Source of the DNA: Pseudomonas fluorescens
Lineage (GTDB): Bacteria; Pseudomonadota; Gammaproteobacteria; Pseudomonadales; Pseudomonadaceae
Length of the DNA: 64,000 nt
Direction of reading: 5' to 3'
NCBI RefSeq assembly: GCF_003732425.1
Contig: NZ_MOBX01000002.1
Coordinates: 1-64,000, forward strand
Within the stretch, counting starts at the first letter, position 1, and every line of letters begins with the position of its first letter. This document shows positions 18,384 through 27,740 of this stretch, in pieces. Below the pieces are notes generated by a model, which searched no databases, had not been told where the DNA came from, and saw only the letters and a list, made by a program, of their open reading frames with translations. The position numbers and the translations under genes were made by a program.

Positions 18384-21080
18384 TTAGAGGCAGAGCGGGC
18401 CGCGCGGGTAGCGTTTGAGTGCCTGGATCAGTTCGTTGCCCGGGATCGGCCGGTCGAACAGGTAGCCCTGGCCGACGTCGCAACGGTGTCGACGCAGGAA
18501 TGCCAGTTGCTCGGCAGTTTCGATGCCTTCGGCCACAACCTTGAGTTTCAGGTTGTGCGCCATGGCGATCACCGCCGAGGTGATTTCCATGTCGTCCTGG
18601 TTGTCGGGGATTTCGTGGATGAAGCTGCGATCGATCTTGATGATGTCGATCGGGAATTTCTTCAGATAGCTCAGCGACGAGTAGCCGGTACCGAAGTCGT
18701 CCATGGCCAGCGTCAGCCCGAGACGCTTGAGTTGATCGAGCTGCAAGTGGGTGTCTTCGGTGGCTTCCAGCAGCAGGCCTTCGGTCAGTTCCAGTTCGAG
18801 CAGATTGGCCGGCAGCGCTTCTTCCTTGAGGATGTTGGCGATGGAGGCGACCAGATCCGGGTCGGAGAACTGTTTCGGCGAGAGGTTGATCGCCACCTGC
18901 AGATTACCCAGGCCGGCGGCGGTCAGCGCCTTGCTCATGCGGCAGGCCTGGCGGGCGATCCACTTGCCGATCGGAATGATCAGGCCGGTTTCTTCGGCGA
19001 CGCTGATGAACTGGTCCGGGCGGATCATGCCGCGCTCCGGGTGATTCCAGCGCAGCAGTGCTTCCATGCCCAGCAGACGACCGCTGCGCAGGCACAGCTT
19101 GGGCTGGTAGAACACGTCCAGCTCGTTCTGGGTCAGGGCGCGGCGCAGGTTGTTCTCGACGAACAGTTTGTAACTGGCCTCGGCGTTCAGTGCTTCGGTG
19201 AAGACTTGCACCTGATGTTTGCCGTTGGCCTTGGCTTTGTGCAGCGCCAGACCGGCGTTACGCATCAGCGTTTGCGGATCGCGACCGTGCAGCGGCGCGC
19301 AGGCCAGGCCGACCGAACCGGTCACGCTGATCAACTGGTTGTCGACGAACATCGGCTTGTCGAGGGTGGCCAGCAACTGGTTGGCGATCTGCTGACCGGT
19401 GGCAAGGTCGGTGTCGTCGAGTAACACCGCAAACTCGTTACTGGCGAACCGCGCGAGGCTGCCGCTCGGGCTGAGGCTGTTGCGCAGGCGCCGGGCCAGA
19501 CTGATCAGCAGTTTGTCGCCGGTCTGGTGACCGAGGCTGTCGTTGATCCGCTTGAAGTTGTCGATGTCCACCAGCAGCAGGCTGATCGGCGTGTCGCTGT
19601 CGCGGGCGAAGCGTTCGTCCAGATTGCGGATAAACGCCGGCCGGTTGCCGAGGTTGGTCAGGTTGTCGGTGTAGGCCAGTCGCTCGATGCGCTGCTGCGC
19701 CAGTTTGGTCTGGGTGATGTCTTCGTAGATGCCGATGTAGTGCGTCAGTTCGCGGTTGTCGCCGTAGACCTTGGAGATCGACAACTGGCCCCAGTACGGT
19801 TCGAGGTTTTTCCGCCGGCTCTTGAATTCGCCCTGCCAACTGTTGCTCTTGGCCAGCGCCGAGGGCGCGTCGAACAGCAGTTCACTGAGGTTTTCCAGGG
19901 CTGGCAGCTCGGACAGGCGCTGGCCGTGGACTTCTTCGGTGGTGTACTGGGTGATCGCGGTGAAGCTCGGGTTGACGTATTCGACCACGCCGTCGCAATT
20001 GACCAGCAAAAACGCGTTGGCGCTTTGCTCGACCGCACGCTGGAACAGATGCAGGGCGCTGGTGGCGGTACGACGGTTGTGGTTGTTGATGACTTGCGCG
20101 AATTGATCGGCCAGCTCGCCGGCAAAAGCGATTTCATCGGACAGCCAGGCGCGGGTGGCGCCGGTCTGCTCCAGACAGAGCACGCCGACCACCTGGCCGT
20201 CGACGCGAATACTGGCATCGAGCATGGCGTTGACGTCGCGCGGGCGCAGGGCCTCAGCCATCTCCCGGGTGCGTGGGTCGCGAATCGCGTTGTGCGCATC
20301 GATGGCGCGACTGCCGTGCAAGGCATCCATGTAATCCGGAAAGCCGCTGATGTCGATCACGTCCGGGAGGATGTATTTCTGGGTCGCGCGGTGGTACGCA
20401 GAGATCGGCAGCAGACGCTGGCCTTCAAGGTTCCACAGGCTGGCGCAGTCGGTTTGATAGATATCGCAGGCGCAGCGGGTGATCAGTTCGGCGGCTTCCT
20501 GCAGCGAGTTGTGGCTGCTGTAGCGCTGGCGGGCCAACAACAGGATCAGATCCTGTTGGGCGCGCACTCGCTCAAGGTGCTGCAGTTGCTCCTGCTGGGC
20601 GCGCTGATTGAGCTCAAGGGCGATTTGCAGGCGCGAGTTCTGGGTTTCGAGGTCAACGGAGGGGGCGGGTGGCGCTTCGTCGAAGACCTGATCGACCGCC
20701 AGCAGATAGCCGCGCAGCAGATGACGGTTGTGTTGTTTGTAGGCTTCGCCCAGCTCCAGGATGCTCAGCGCACCCGCTGCCGTGTGCAGGGTGTAGCGCA
20801 CCAGATAATGCGGGCTGACGGTCAGTTGTTGCTGGATCGCGTCGTGCAGTTGATAACGCGCTTCCGGTTCCATCAGGCTGGCGTAGGGTGAGCCGACCAA
20901 GGCACAAAGCTCTACAGCAGGCTGACCGAACTGGCGTTCACAGTTGGGATCTAGAAACAGCATGGCCCAACTGGCTTCATTCAAGCGCTCGAAACGCAGC
21001 ATGCCGAGCCGCGAGGGCACAGGCAACTGCGTCACTACCTCGGCCGCCATACGGCTGGCGGCATCGGGTTGGCTCTTCAT
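18384..21080 (-). CDS. dipA: DipA-like cyclic-di-GMP phosphodiesterase (GAF-PAS-degenerate GGDEF-EAL)
   Basis: Predicted to degrade cyclic di-GMP. The 898-residue product has an N-terminal PAS-like region, a coiled linker, a GAF domain (about 190-345), a PAS domain (about 365-480, VEYVNPSFTAITQYTTEEV), a GGDEF-family domain and an EAL domain. The GGDEF signature is replaced by ASNEF (LARFASNEFAVLL, about 548), so cyclase activity is not expected. The EAL domain keeps EALLRW, DDFGTGYSSL and EGIETAEQL, so hydrolysis is. The start MKSQPDAASR is chosen over a 38-residue upstream reading. Length, domain order, the ASNEF motif and the msrA-dipA-aceF neighbourhood all match P. aeruginosa DipA (PA5017) as I remember it, which is linked to biofilm dispersal. 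Confidence 0.9.
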   Translation of the reverse strand: MKSQPDAASRMAAEVVTQLPVPSRLGMLRFERLNEASWAMLFLDPNCERQFGQPAVELCALVGSPYASLMEPEARYQLHDAIQQQLTVSPHYLVRYTLHTAAGALSILELGEAYKQHNRHLLRGYLLAVDQVFDEAPPAPSVDLETQNSRLQIALELNQRAQQEQLQHLERVRAQQDLILLLARQRYSSHNSLQEAAELITRCACDIYQTDCASLWNLEGQRLLPISAYHRATQKYILPDVIDISGFPDYMDALHGSRAIDAHNAIRDPRTREMAEALRPRDVNAMLDASIRVDGQVVGVLCLEQTGATRAWLSDEIAFAGELADQFAQVINNHNRRTATSALHLFQRAVEQSANAFLLVNCDGVVEYVNPSFTAITQYTTEEVHGQRLSELPALENLSELLFDAPSALAKSNSWQGEFKSRRKNLEPYWGQLSISKVYGDNRELTHYIGIYEDITQTKLAQQRIERLAYTDNLTNLGNRPAFIRNLDERFARDSDTPISLLLVDIDNFKRINDSLGHQTGDKLLISLARRLRNSLSPSGSLARFASNEFAVLLDDTDLATGQQIANQLLATLDKPMFVDNQLISVTGSVGLACAPLHGRDPQTLMRNAGLALHKAKANGKHQVQVFTEALNAEASYKLFVENNLRRALTQNELDVFYQPKLCLRSGRLLGMEALLRWNHPERGMIRPDQFISVAEETGLIIPIGKWIARQACRMSKALTAAGLGNLQVAINLSPKQFSDPDLVASIANILKEEALPANLLELELTEGLLLEATEDTHLQLDQLKRLGLTLAMDDFGTGYSSLSYLKKFPIDIIKIDRSFIHEIPDNQDDMEITSAVIAMAHNLKLKVVAEGIETAEQLAFLRRHRCDVGQGYLFDRPIPGNELIQALKRYPRGPLCL

Positions 21081-21250
21081 GAAGGGAACTCGCTTGGAAA
21101 TATGCTGAACGCGCCGGGCTCTCGCCCTCTTTACTGTTGCCTGCGGCAAGGTTGCATCATTGCGGCACCGACTGACAAGAGACATGAAGGCCAAGTGCTA
21201 TAAGAATATGTCGGCCGCGTCGGGCATTTCTCCAGCGCCTGTCAGAAAAG

Positions 21251-21328
21251 AGCAAAAGATCGCGGCCTGCGCCAGCGCCTACAGGGGGATGCGTCCCTTG
21301 CAGGCGCTGGCGCAGGCTGCGATCTTTT
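21251..21328. repeat. REP pair, family B variant
   Basis: Minus copy AGCAAAAGATCGCGGCCTGC onward (21251-21282) and plus copy at 21300-21328. The core reads GCAGGCGCTGGCGCAGGCTG rather than GTAGGAGCTGCCGAAGGCTG, with compensating changes in both arms. It lies between the dipA 5' end and the phosphatase gene 3' end. Confidence 0.8.
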
Positions 21329-21334
21329 CAGCAT

Positions 21335-22732
21335 TCAACGCAATTTCAGGCCAATCGACTGCAGCCGTTTCCCATCCCGATCATGGTAATTGACCAAAAT
21401 CTGATCAGCCTCGACCACCACATGGGCGAAATTGTCTTCACTCACCACCGCGCTGGTCAGTTCATGCCGATAATCACCCGCCGCCGTGCGCATCAGCGGC
21501 TGATCGAGCATGAATGTGGACGCTTTGGCATACGGCAGCAGTTTGCTGTTGCACAGCGGTGAGGACACCACCGTGTGGACTTCGAAGTCCGGGTCTTCGC
21601 TGTGCGTCAAACGAGCGGTCAGCGAGCCATGCACGTCTCCGGAGATGAACACGACATTCTTGATCCGTCGGGTGCGGATGGTTTCCAGCAGGCGCAGGCG
21701 CTGCTCGGGAAAGGCCTTCCAGGCATCATCGCCGTGGAATTTGCGATCGGGGTAGAACATCACGCTGGTGACCACAAACTTGACCCGGGCTTTGCTATGG
21801 CTCAGCCATTTGAGCAAGGCCTGTTCTTGCGCTTCGTCGAGGATGCGTCGGTCATCGGCAGACAAGTTGCGGCGTGTGCGACTGTCAGTGACAAACCATT
21901 CAATATCGCCGTCGCTGAATTGATACCAGTAATGCTCAAGTGTCGAGTGATCTATTTCGCCGTTAGTTGTCAGAGGATGTGCCGGACTATGACTGGCCTG
22001 ATACAACTCATAGGCGGCCATGGCGTTACGGTATAAGTCGCCGTCGGACTTGCTGGCATTGGCGGGCCAGTTATCTTCGATTTCATGATCATCAAGAATC
22101 ATGTAAGTCGAAGTGCCGGACATTAAGCGTTGAATGTTCGGTTGGGAAAACGCGGCGCGGTATTTGTTGAGGATGTCTTTGTATTCGCGATCCGGTGCGA
22201 TCAGGTTCAAATCGTCCACATAAATTTGATCGCCGGTCATCAATACCGCGCTGATCGGTGGTTGTATACCTTCGATCACTTGATTGATGGACGCAAAGAT
22301 CCGGTCACCCAGTTGCGGCAGGGAGGCGATGCCGGCGGTCATGCGCAGGTAGCGGCACGAGCCGACAATATAGGCTTTGGGTTGCAGGGGTTTGCTGGAG
22401 CGGGTGCGCAGTCGGTAGATCTCTCGCGGCCACTGCAGCGGCAACTCGGCAACGCTGTCCGGCGTATGCACCGGATTCATCGGGCTGAACCAGCCGGCCT
22501 GATATTCATATTCAGTGTCGGCACTCAAGTTGTTGAGGGCGAACACATGTGACATATCGCGTAATTCGCTCAGATGCGCGAAGTTACCTTTGGGCCATTG
22601 TTGTGTGCCAGAAACGCGATAGCGTACTCCGGCAAACACTCGTGAGTTTTTCAGGCGATCGCCGCGCATGAAGATGCGTGCATGATGAGTTGTAACGTGG
22701 CCGACAATCGGTCCGATAGTTGCTTTTAACAT
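21335..22732 (-). CDS. PhoD-like alkaline phosphatase family protein
   Basis: Metallophosphoesterase of the PhoD/DUF7800-type fold. The 465-residue product has an N-terminal beta domain (ATIGPIVGHVTTHHARIFMRG), then the metallophosphatase core with SCRY, TGDQIYVDDL, MILDDHEIEDNW, TDSRTRRNLSADDRRIL and ISGDVHGSLTARL motifs that supply metal ligands. There is no signal peptide or Tat motif, so unlike secreted PhoD it is expected in the cytoplasm. The substrate is unknown. Its DNA is visibly more AT-rich than its neighbours, and it separates dipA from aceF, which are adjacent in P. aeruginosa as I recall. This suggests an inserted gene. Confidence 0.85.
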   Translation of the reverse strand: MLKATIGPIVGHVTTHHARIFMRGDRLKNSRVFAGVRYRVSGTQQWPKGNFAHLSELRDMSHVFALNNLSADTEYEYQAGWFSPMNPVHTPDSVAELPLQWPREIYRLRTRSSKPLQPKAYIVGSCRYLRMTAGIASLPQLGDRIFASINQVIEGIQPPISAVLMTGDQIYVDDLNLIAPDREYKDILNKYRAAFSQPNIQRLMSGTSTYMILDDHEIEDNWPANASKSDGDLYRNAMAAYELYQASHSPAHPLTTNGEIDHSTLEHYWYQFSDGDIEWFVTDSRTRRNLSADDRRILDEAQEQALLKWLSHSKARVKFVVTSVMFYPDRKFHGDDAWKAFPEQRLRLLETIRTRRIKNVVFISGDVHGSLTARLTHSEDPDFEVHTVVSSPLCNSKLLPYAKASTFMLDQPLMRTAAGDYRHELTSAVVSEDNFAHVVVEADQILVNYHDRDGKRLQSIGLKLR

Positions 22733-22745
22733 GTCGAATCCATTC

Positions 22746-22787
22746 GAATTAACTTGAATTAACAGAGTTCTACTAAGTTTTCTTAGT
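22746..22787 (-). promoter_or_regulatory. Repeat-rich AT-rich leader of the PhoD-like gene
   Basis: Upstream of the phosphatase start are two direct copies of GAATTAAC (22746-22753 and 22756-22763), spaced one helical turn, and a perfect hairpin ACTAAG-TTTT-CTTAGT (22772-22787). They look like protein-binding sites or promoter-proximal control, but no known regulator matches. Confidence 0.35.
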
Positions 22788-22910
22788 TGAGTTGGTTGCG
22801 CCTAGGTTAGTTGCGTATCGAATAAAAAAGATCGGTGCCAAGTCGACCAGGGTTGTGGCCGATGTCAGCGCGACGTGTGGGAAAAAGACGAGAGGGGTGT
22901 TTCTTCAGGC

Positions 22911-22937
22911 AAAAAAAGCCCCGCCAAACTGACGGGG
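22911..22937 (-). terminator. Rho-independent terminator of aceEF
   Basis: On the minus strand a CCCCG / CGGGG stem is followed by C and seven T residues, downstream of aceF. Confidence 0.75.
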
Positions 22938-22975
22938 TTGAGGTACGAGCGTGTGGCGCTCGAAAGGGTGCAGCA

Positions 22976-23003
22976 ATCGGCCCTCCGTTGCCGGAGGGCC
23001 GAT
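22976..23003 (-). other. Strong hairpin directly after the aceF stop codon
   Basis: A perfect 12-base stem ATCGGCCCTCCG / CGGAGGGCCGAT with a four-base loop, starting four bases past the aceF stop. No T run follows. It could protect the 3' end of the aceEF mRNA or act as a first pause before the terminator at 22911-22937. Confidence 0.6.
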
Positions 23004-23007
23004 CGAG

Positions 23008-24972
23008 TTACAGCAGGATCGTGCGGATGTCCGCCAGCAGGCTGCCCAGACGCTGGGTGAAGCGTGCGGCAGCGGCGCCGTTGATCACACGGTGATCGTA
23101 GGACAACGACAGCGGCAGCATCAGTTTCGGCTGGAAGGCTTTGCCGTCCCAGACTGGCTGGATGGTTGCCTTGGAAACACCGAGGATCGCCACCTCCGGC
23201 GCGTTGACGATCGGCGTGAAGCCGGTGCCGCCAATGTGGCCGAGGCTGGAAATGGTGAAGCAGGCGCCTTGCATGTCGTCAGCGGTGAGCTTCTTGTCGC
23301 GGGCTTTGGCGGCCAGCGCAGCGGCTTCGGCTGCCAGTTGCAACAGGCTCTTCTGGTCGACGTTCTTGATGACCGGTACCAGCAGGCCATCCGGGGTGTC
23401 GACGGCGAAGCCGATGTTCACGTATTTCTTGCGGATGATCGCCTTGCCGCTTGGTGCCAGCGAACTGTTGAAGTCCGGCAGCTCCTTGAGCATGTGCGCG
23501 CAGGACTTGAGCAGCAGCGGCAGGATGGTCAGCTTGACGCCGGCCTTCTCTGCGACGGCTTTCTGTGCAACGCGGAAGGCTTCCAGCTCGGTGATATCAG
23601 CCGAATCGAACTGAGTCACGTGCGGGATGTTCAGCCAGCTGCGGTGCAGGCTCGACGCGCCGATCTGCATCAGACGAGTCATCGGCACTTCTTCGATTTC
23701 GCCGAAACGGCTGAAATCGACGACCGGAATCGGCGGGATGCCCGCGCCACCGGTTGCGCCAGCAGCAGCGGCCGGTGCTTCCTTGGCCTTCTGCATCATC
23801 GCTTTGACGTAAACCTGCACGTCTTCTTTGAGGATACGACCGTGCGGGCCGCTGGCGCCGACAGCGTTCAGCTCGACGCCGAACTCACGGGCCAGTTGAC
23901 GCACGGCTGGGCCGGCGTGAACTTTCGCGCCCGGCTTGGCCGGTGCGGCGGCTGGAGCGGCAGCAGGTGCAGCGGCAGCCGGAGCAGCAGCGGCAGGTGC
24001 CGGAGCGCTCGGAGCAGCAGCGGCGGCAGCTGGAGCCGGGGCAGCAGCAGGGGCCGCGCCTTTGACTTTCAGCTTGAGGATCAGGTCGCCGGTACCGACT
24101 TCGTCGTCCAGCTTGATGGAAACGCTTTCCACCACGCCAGCGGCAGGCGACGGGATTTCCATGCTCGCCTTGTCGGATTCCAGAGTGATCAGCGACTGGT
24201 CGGCTTCAACGGTATCGCCCGCCTTGACCAACACTTCGATGATCTTGGCTTTGCCCGCCGAACCGATGTCCGGAACGTGGATATCCTGAACGCTGTCAGC
24301 AACCGGAGCGGCTGGCGCGGCTGCCGGAGCCGGCGCAGCGGCAGCGGCCGGTGCAGCAGCCTGAGCCGGAGCGGCAGCCGCAGGGGCCGCAGCACCCGCC
24401 ACTTCCAGATCCAGAATCAGGTCGCCAGTGCCGACTTCGTCGTTGAGCTTGACGCTGATGGCCTTGACCACGCCAGCGGCAGGCGACGGGATTTCCATGC
24501 TCGCCTTGTCGGATTCGAGGGTGATCAAAGATTGATCAGCTTCGACCGTGTCGCCGACTTTGACCTGGATCTCGATGATCTGCGCTTTGCCCGAAGAACC
24601 GATGTCCGGCACGTGCACTTGCTGAACCGAAGCGGCAGCAGGGGCAGCGGCTGGCGCGGCGGCGGCAGGAGCGGCAGCCGGTTTGGCTTCAGCTTTTGCA
24701 GCCGGTGCAGCAGCAGGGGCAGGGGCCGCTTCAGCAGCGCCCTCGACTTCCAGCTCAAGCAGTTCGTCGCCTTCTTTCAGACGGTCGCCCAGCTTTACTT
24801 TCAGGCTCTTGATGACGCCGGCTTTCGGGGCCGGCACTTCCATGCTGGCCTTGTCCGATTCCAGGGTCAGGATGCTCTGGTCGGCTTCGATACGGTCGCC
24901 GACCTTCACAAACAGTTCAATTACTTCACCTTCACCGCTGCCGATGTCAGGTACGCGAATGAGTTCGCTCAC
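23008..24972 (-). CDS. aceF: AceF, dihydrolipoyllysine acetyltransferase (pyruvate dehydrogenase E2), three lipoyl domains
   Basis: E2 core of the pyruvate dehydrogenase complex, moving acetyl groups from lipoyl arms to CoA. The 654-residue product has three lipoyl domains, each with a DKASME lysine motif, beginning near residues 2, 120 and 230 and joined by Ala/Pro-rich linkers. A peripheral subunit-binding domain follows (about 345-395, VRQLAREFGVELNAVGASG), then the catalytic domain ending in LSYDHRVINGAAAARF (active His about 624). P. aeruginosa AceF has two lipoyl domains as I remember, so this copy appears expanded. It starts 11 bases after aceE and is surely co-transcribed. Confidence 0.97.
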   Translation of the reverse strand: MSELIRVPDIGSGEGEVIELFVKVGDRIEADQSILTLESDKASMEVPAPKAGVIKSLKVKLGDRLKEGDELLELEVEGAAEAAPAPAAAPAAKAEAKPAAAPAAAAPAAAPAAASVQQVHVPDIGSSGKAQIIEIQVKVGDTVEADQSLITLESDKASMEIPSPAAGVVKAISVKLNDEVGTGDLILDLEVAGAAAPAAAAPAQAAAPAAAAAPAPAAAPAAPVADSVQDIHVPDIGSAGKAKIIEVLVKAGDTVEADQSLITLESDKASMEIPSPAAGVVESVSIKLDDEVGTGDLILKLKVKGAAPAAAPAPAAAAAAPSAPAPAAAAPAAAAPAAAPAAAPAKPGAKVHAGPAVRQLAREFGVELNAVGASGPHGRILKEDVQVYVKAMMQKAKEAPAAAAGATGGAGIPPIPVVDFSRFGEIEEVPMTRLMQIGASSLHRSWLNIPHVTQFDSADITELEAFRVAQKAVAEKAGVKLTILPLLLKSCAHMLKELPDFNSSLAPSGKAIIRKKYVNIGFAVDTPDGLLVPVIKNVDQKSLLQLAAEAAALAAKARDKKLTADDMQGACFTISSLGHIGGTGFTPIVNAPEVAILGVSKATIQPVWDGKAFQPKLMLPLSLSYDHRVINGAAAARFTQRLGSLLADIRTILL

Positions 24973-24983
24973 AAAATGTCTCC

Positions 24984-27629
24984 TCAGCAGTCCAGTGGGT
25001 TGCGTTTTTCCGGGTCGATGCCGAACTTGACGATGGCCTCAGCCACGACTTTAGGTTCGATATCACCACGGTCAGCCAGTGCTTCCAGGGCTGCCAACAC
25101 CACGAAATGACGGTCGACTTCGAAGAAATGACGCAGTTTCTTGCGGCTGTCGCTGCGGCCGAAACCGTCGGTGCCCAGGACTTTGAATTCCTTGGACGGT
25201 ACCCACTGACGGATCTGCTCGGCGAACAGCTTCATGTAGTCGGTCGATGCGATGACCGGACCTTTACGGCCGTTCAGGCACTCTTCGACGTAGCTCAGCT
25301 TAGGCTTCTGGCCAGGCTTCAGACGGTTGCTGCGCTCTACAGCGAGGCCGTCGCGACGCAGTTCGTTGAAGCTGGTAACGCTCCAGACGTCAGCGCCGAC
25401 GTTGAACTCTTCACGCAGAATCTTCGCCGCTTCACGGACTTCACGCAGGATGGTGCCGGAGCCCATCAGCTGGACGTGGTGCGCCGCATCGCGGGTGTCT
25501 TCTTCGAGCAGGTACATGCCTTTCTTGATGCCTTCTTCGGCACCGGCCGGCATGGCTGGCTGCTGGTACGACTCGTTCATCACGGTGATGTAATAGAAGA
25601 TGTCCTGTTGCTCTTCGGTCATCTTCTTCATGCCGTCCTGAATGATCACCGCCAGCTCGTAGCCGTAGGTTGGATCGTAGGTGCGGCAGTTCGGGATGGT
25701 CGCGGCCAGCAGGTGGCTGTGACCGTCTTCGTGTTGCAGGCCTTCACCGTTCAGGGTGGTCCGGCCGGCGGTGCCGCCGATCAGGAAGCCACGGGTACGG
25801 CTGTCGCCGGCGGCCCAGGCCAGGTCACCGATACGCTGGAAACCGAACATCGAGTAGAAGATGTAGAACGGCAGCATCGGCTGGTTGTGGCTGGAGTACG
25901 AAGTACCGGCAGCGATGAACGAGCTCATGGCGCCTGCTTCGTTGATGCCTTCTTCAAGGATCTGACCTTTCTGGTCTTCCTTGTAGAACATCACCTGGTC
26001 TTTATCGACTGGCTCGTAGAGCTGGCCGACGGACGAGTAGATGCCCAACTGACGGAACATGCCTTCCATACCAAAGGTACGGGCTTCGTCCGGGATGATC
26101 GGAACGATGCGCGGGCCGATTTCCTTGTCCTTGACCAGTTGCGCGAGGATCCGCACGAAGGCCATGGTGGTGGAAATTTCACGGTCGCCCGAACCATCGA
26201 GGATGGCTTTGAGGGTGTCCAGATCCGGGGTCGGCACGCTGAAGCTCTGCGCGCGACGCTGAGGTACGAAACCGCCCAGGGCAGCACGACGCTCGCTGAG
26301 GTAGCGGGCTTCGGCACTGTTCGGCTCTGGCTTGAAGAACGGCAGGTTCTCCAGCTCTTCGTCCTTGACCGGAATGTCGAAACGATCGCGGAACAACTTC
26401 AGGCTGTCGACGTCGACTTTCTTGGTGTTGTGCGCGGTGTTCTTCGCTTCGCCGGCACCGGTGCCATAACCTTTGATGGTCTTGGCGAGGATGACGGTTG
26501 GTTGTTCTTTGTGGTTGACCGCTTCGTGGTACGCCGCGTAGACCTTGTACGGGTCGTGGCCGCCACGGTTGAGTTTCCAGATCTCGTCGTCGGACAGATC
26601 AGCAACCATTGCCTTGAGTTCTGGCGTGTTGAAGAAGTGCTCACGCACGAACGCGCCGTCTTTGGCTTTGTAGTTCTGGTACTCGCCGTCGATGACTTCG
26701 TCCATGCGACGTTGCAGGATGCCGTCGACGTCTTTGGCCAGCAACGGGTCCCAGAAACGGCCCCAGATGACTTTGGTCACGTTCCACTGAGCACCGCGGA
26801 ACACGCCTTCGAGTTCCTGGATGATCTTGCCGTTGCCGCGAACCGGGCCGTCGAGGCGCTGCAGGTTGCAGTTGATGACGAAGATCAGGTTGTCCAGCTT
26901 CTCGCGGCCGGCCAGGGAGATTGCGCCCAGGGATTCCGGCTCGTCACACTCGCCGTCGCCCAGGAAGCACCAGACTTTCTGTTTGCCCGGCTGGATGAAA
27001 CCGCGGTGCTCCAGGTACTTCATGAAGCGTGCCTGGTAGATCGCCTGGATCGGACCCAGACCCATGGATACGGTCGGGAACTGCCAGAAGTCAGGCATCA
27101 GCCAAGGGTGCGGGTAGGACGACAGGCCCTGACCGTCGACTTCCTGGCGGAAGTTGTTCATCTGGTCTTCGGTGATGCGGCCTTCCATGAACGCGCGGGC
27201 GTAAACGCCTGGCGAGGTGTGGCCCTGGAAGTAGATCAGGTCGCCGCCGTGTTCGTCGGTCGGGGCCTGGAAGAAGTAGTTGAAGCCGATGTCATACAGG
27301 GTCGCACTGGAAGCGAAGCTGGAGATGTGACCACCCAGGTCAGAATCTTTCAGGTTCGTACGCATTACCATGGCCATCGCGTTCCAGCGTACCAGCGAGC
27401 GAATGCGGCGTTCCATGAACAGGTCGCCAGGCATGCGTGCTTCGTGGGTTACCGGGATGGTGTTGCGGTAAGGCGTGGTGATGGCGTAAGGGAGCTGCGA
27501 GCCGCTGCGGGTCGCGAGTTCGCCCATACGGGTCATCAGATAGTGAGCACGGTCTTCGCCTTCTTTGTCGAGAACCGATTCCAGGGCGTCCAGCCATTCC
27601 TGGGTTTCGACGGGATCGAGGTCTTGCAT
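24984..27629 (-). CDS. aceE: AceE, pyruvate dehydrogenase E1 component (homodimeric type)
   Basis: Thiamine-diphosphate-dependent decarboxylation of pyruvate and reductive acetylation of E2. The 881-residue product is the usual length for the homodimeric E1. It has MQDLDPVETQEWLDALESVL at the N terminus, the ThDP/Mg motif GDGECDEPESLGAI ending in INCNLQRLDGPVRGN, HNTKKVD and the C-terminal transketolase-like region FGRSDSRKKLRHFFEVD. It is first in the aceE-aceF operon. Upstream, toward glnE, lie two matching 15-base palindromes that probably bind a regulator. Confidence 0.98.
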   Translation of the reverse strand: MQDLDPVETQEWLDALESVLDKEGEDRAHYLMTRMGELATRSGSQLPYAITTPYRNTIPVTHEARMPGDLFMERRIRSLVRWNAMAMVMRTNLKDSDLGGHISSFASSATLYDIGFNYFFQAPTDEHGGDLIYFQGHTSPGVYARAFMEGRITEDQMNNFRQEVDGQGLSSYPHPWLMPDFWQFPTVSMGLGPIQAIYQARFMKYLEHRGFIQPGKQKVWCFLGDGECDEPESLGAISLAGREKLDNLIFVINCNLQRLDGPVRGNGKIIQELEGVFRGAQWNVTKVIWGRFWDPLLAKDVDGILQRRMDEVIDGEYQNYKAKDGAFVREHFFNTPELKAMVADLSDDEIWKLNRGGHDPYKVYAAYHEAVNHKEQPTVILAKTIKGYGTGAGEAKNTAHNTKKVDVDSLKLFRDRFDIPVKDEELENLPFFKPEPNSAEARYLSERRAALGGFVPQRRAQSFSVPTPDLDTLKAILDGSGDREISTTMAFVRILAQLVKDKEIGPRIVPIIPDEARTFGMEGMFRQLGIYSSVGQLYEPVDKDQVMFYKEDQKGQILEEGINEAGAMSSFIAAGTSYSSHNQPMLPFYIFYSMFGFQRIGDLAWAAGDSRTRGFLIGGTAGRTTLNGEGLQHEDGHSHLLAATIPNCRTYDPTYGYELAVIIQDGMKKMTEEQQDIFYYITVMNESYQQPAMPAGAEEGIKKGMYLLEEDTRDAAHHVQLMGSGTILREVREAAKILREEFNVGADVWSVTSFNELRRDGLAVERSNRLKPGQKPKLSYVEECLNGRKGPVIASTDYMKLFAEQIRQWVPSKEFKVLGTDGFGRSDSRKKLRHFFEVDRHFVVLAALEALADRGDIEPKVVAEAIVKFGIDPEKRNPLDC

Positions 27630-27740
27630 GGCTTGCTCCAGGGCGGAAAGGCTTCCAGAATCGGTTGCCTGAGTTTGCGACTGGCCTTGTGGGCAGACGA
27701 TTTAAAATTCTTGGATTGCCGATAGGTTGTTCCGGCGGCG

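Noticed and set aside
22951..27725. Two long plus-strand open frames opposite aceF and aceE
   Set aside because: They mirror the real genes on the minus strand. Their translations are repetitive (Gly/Ser/Arg tracts from the Ala/Pro linkers) and match no protein motif.
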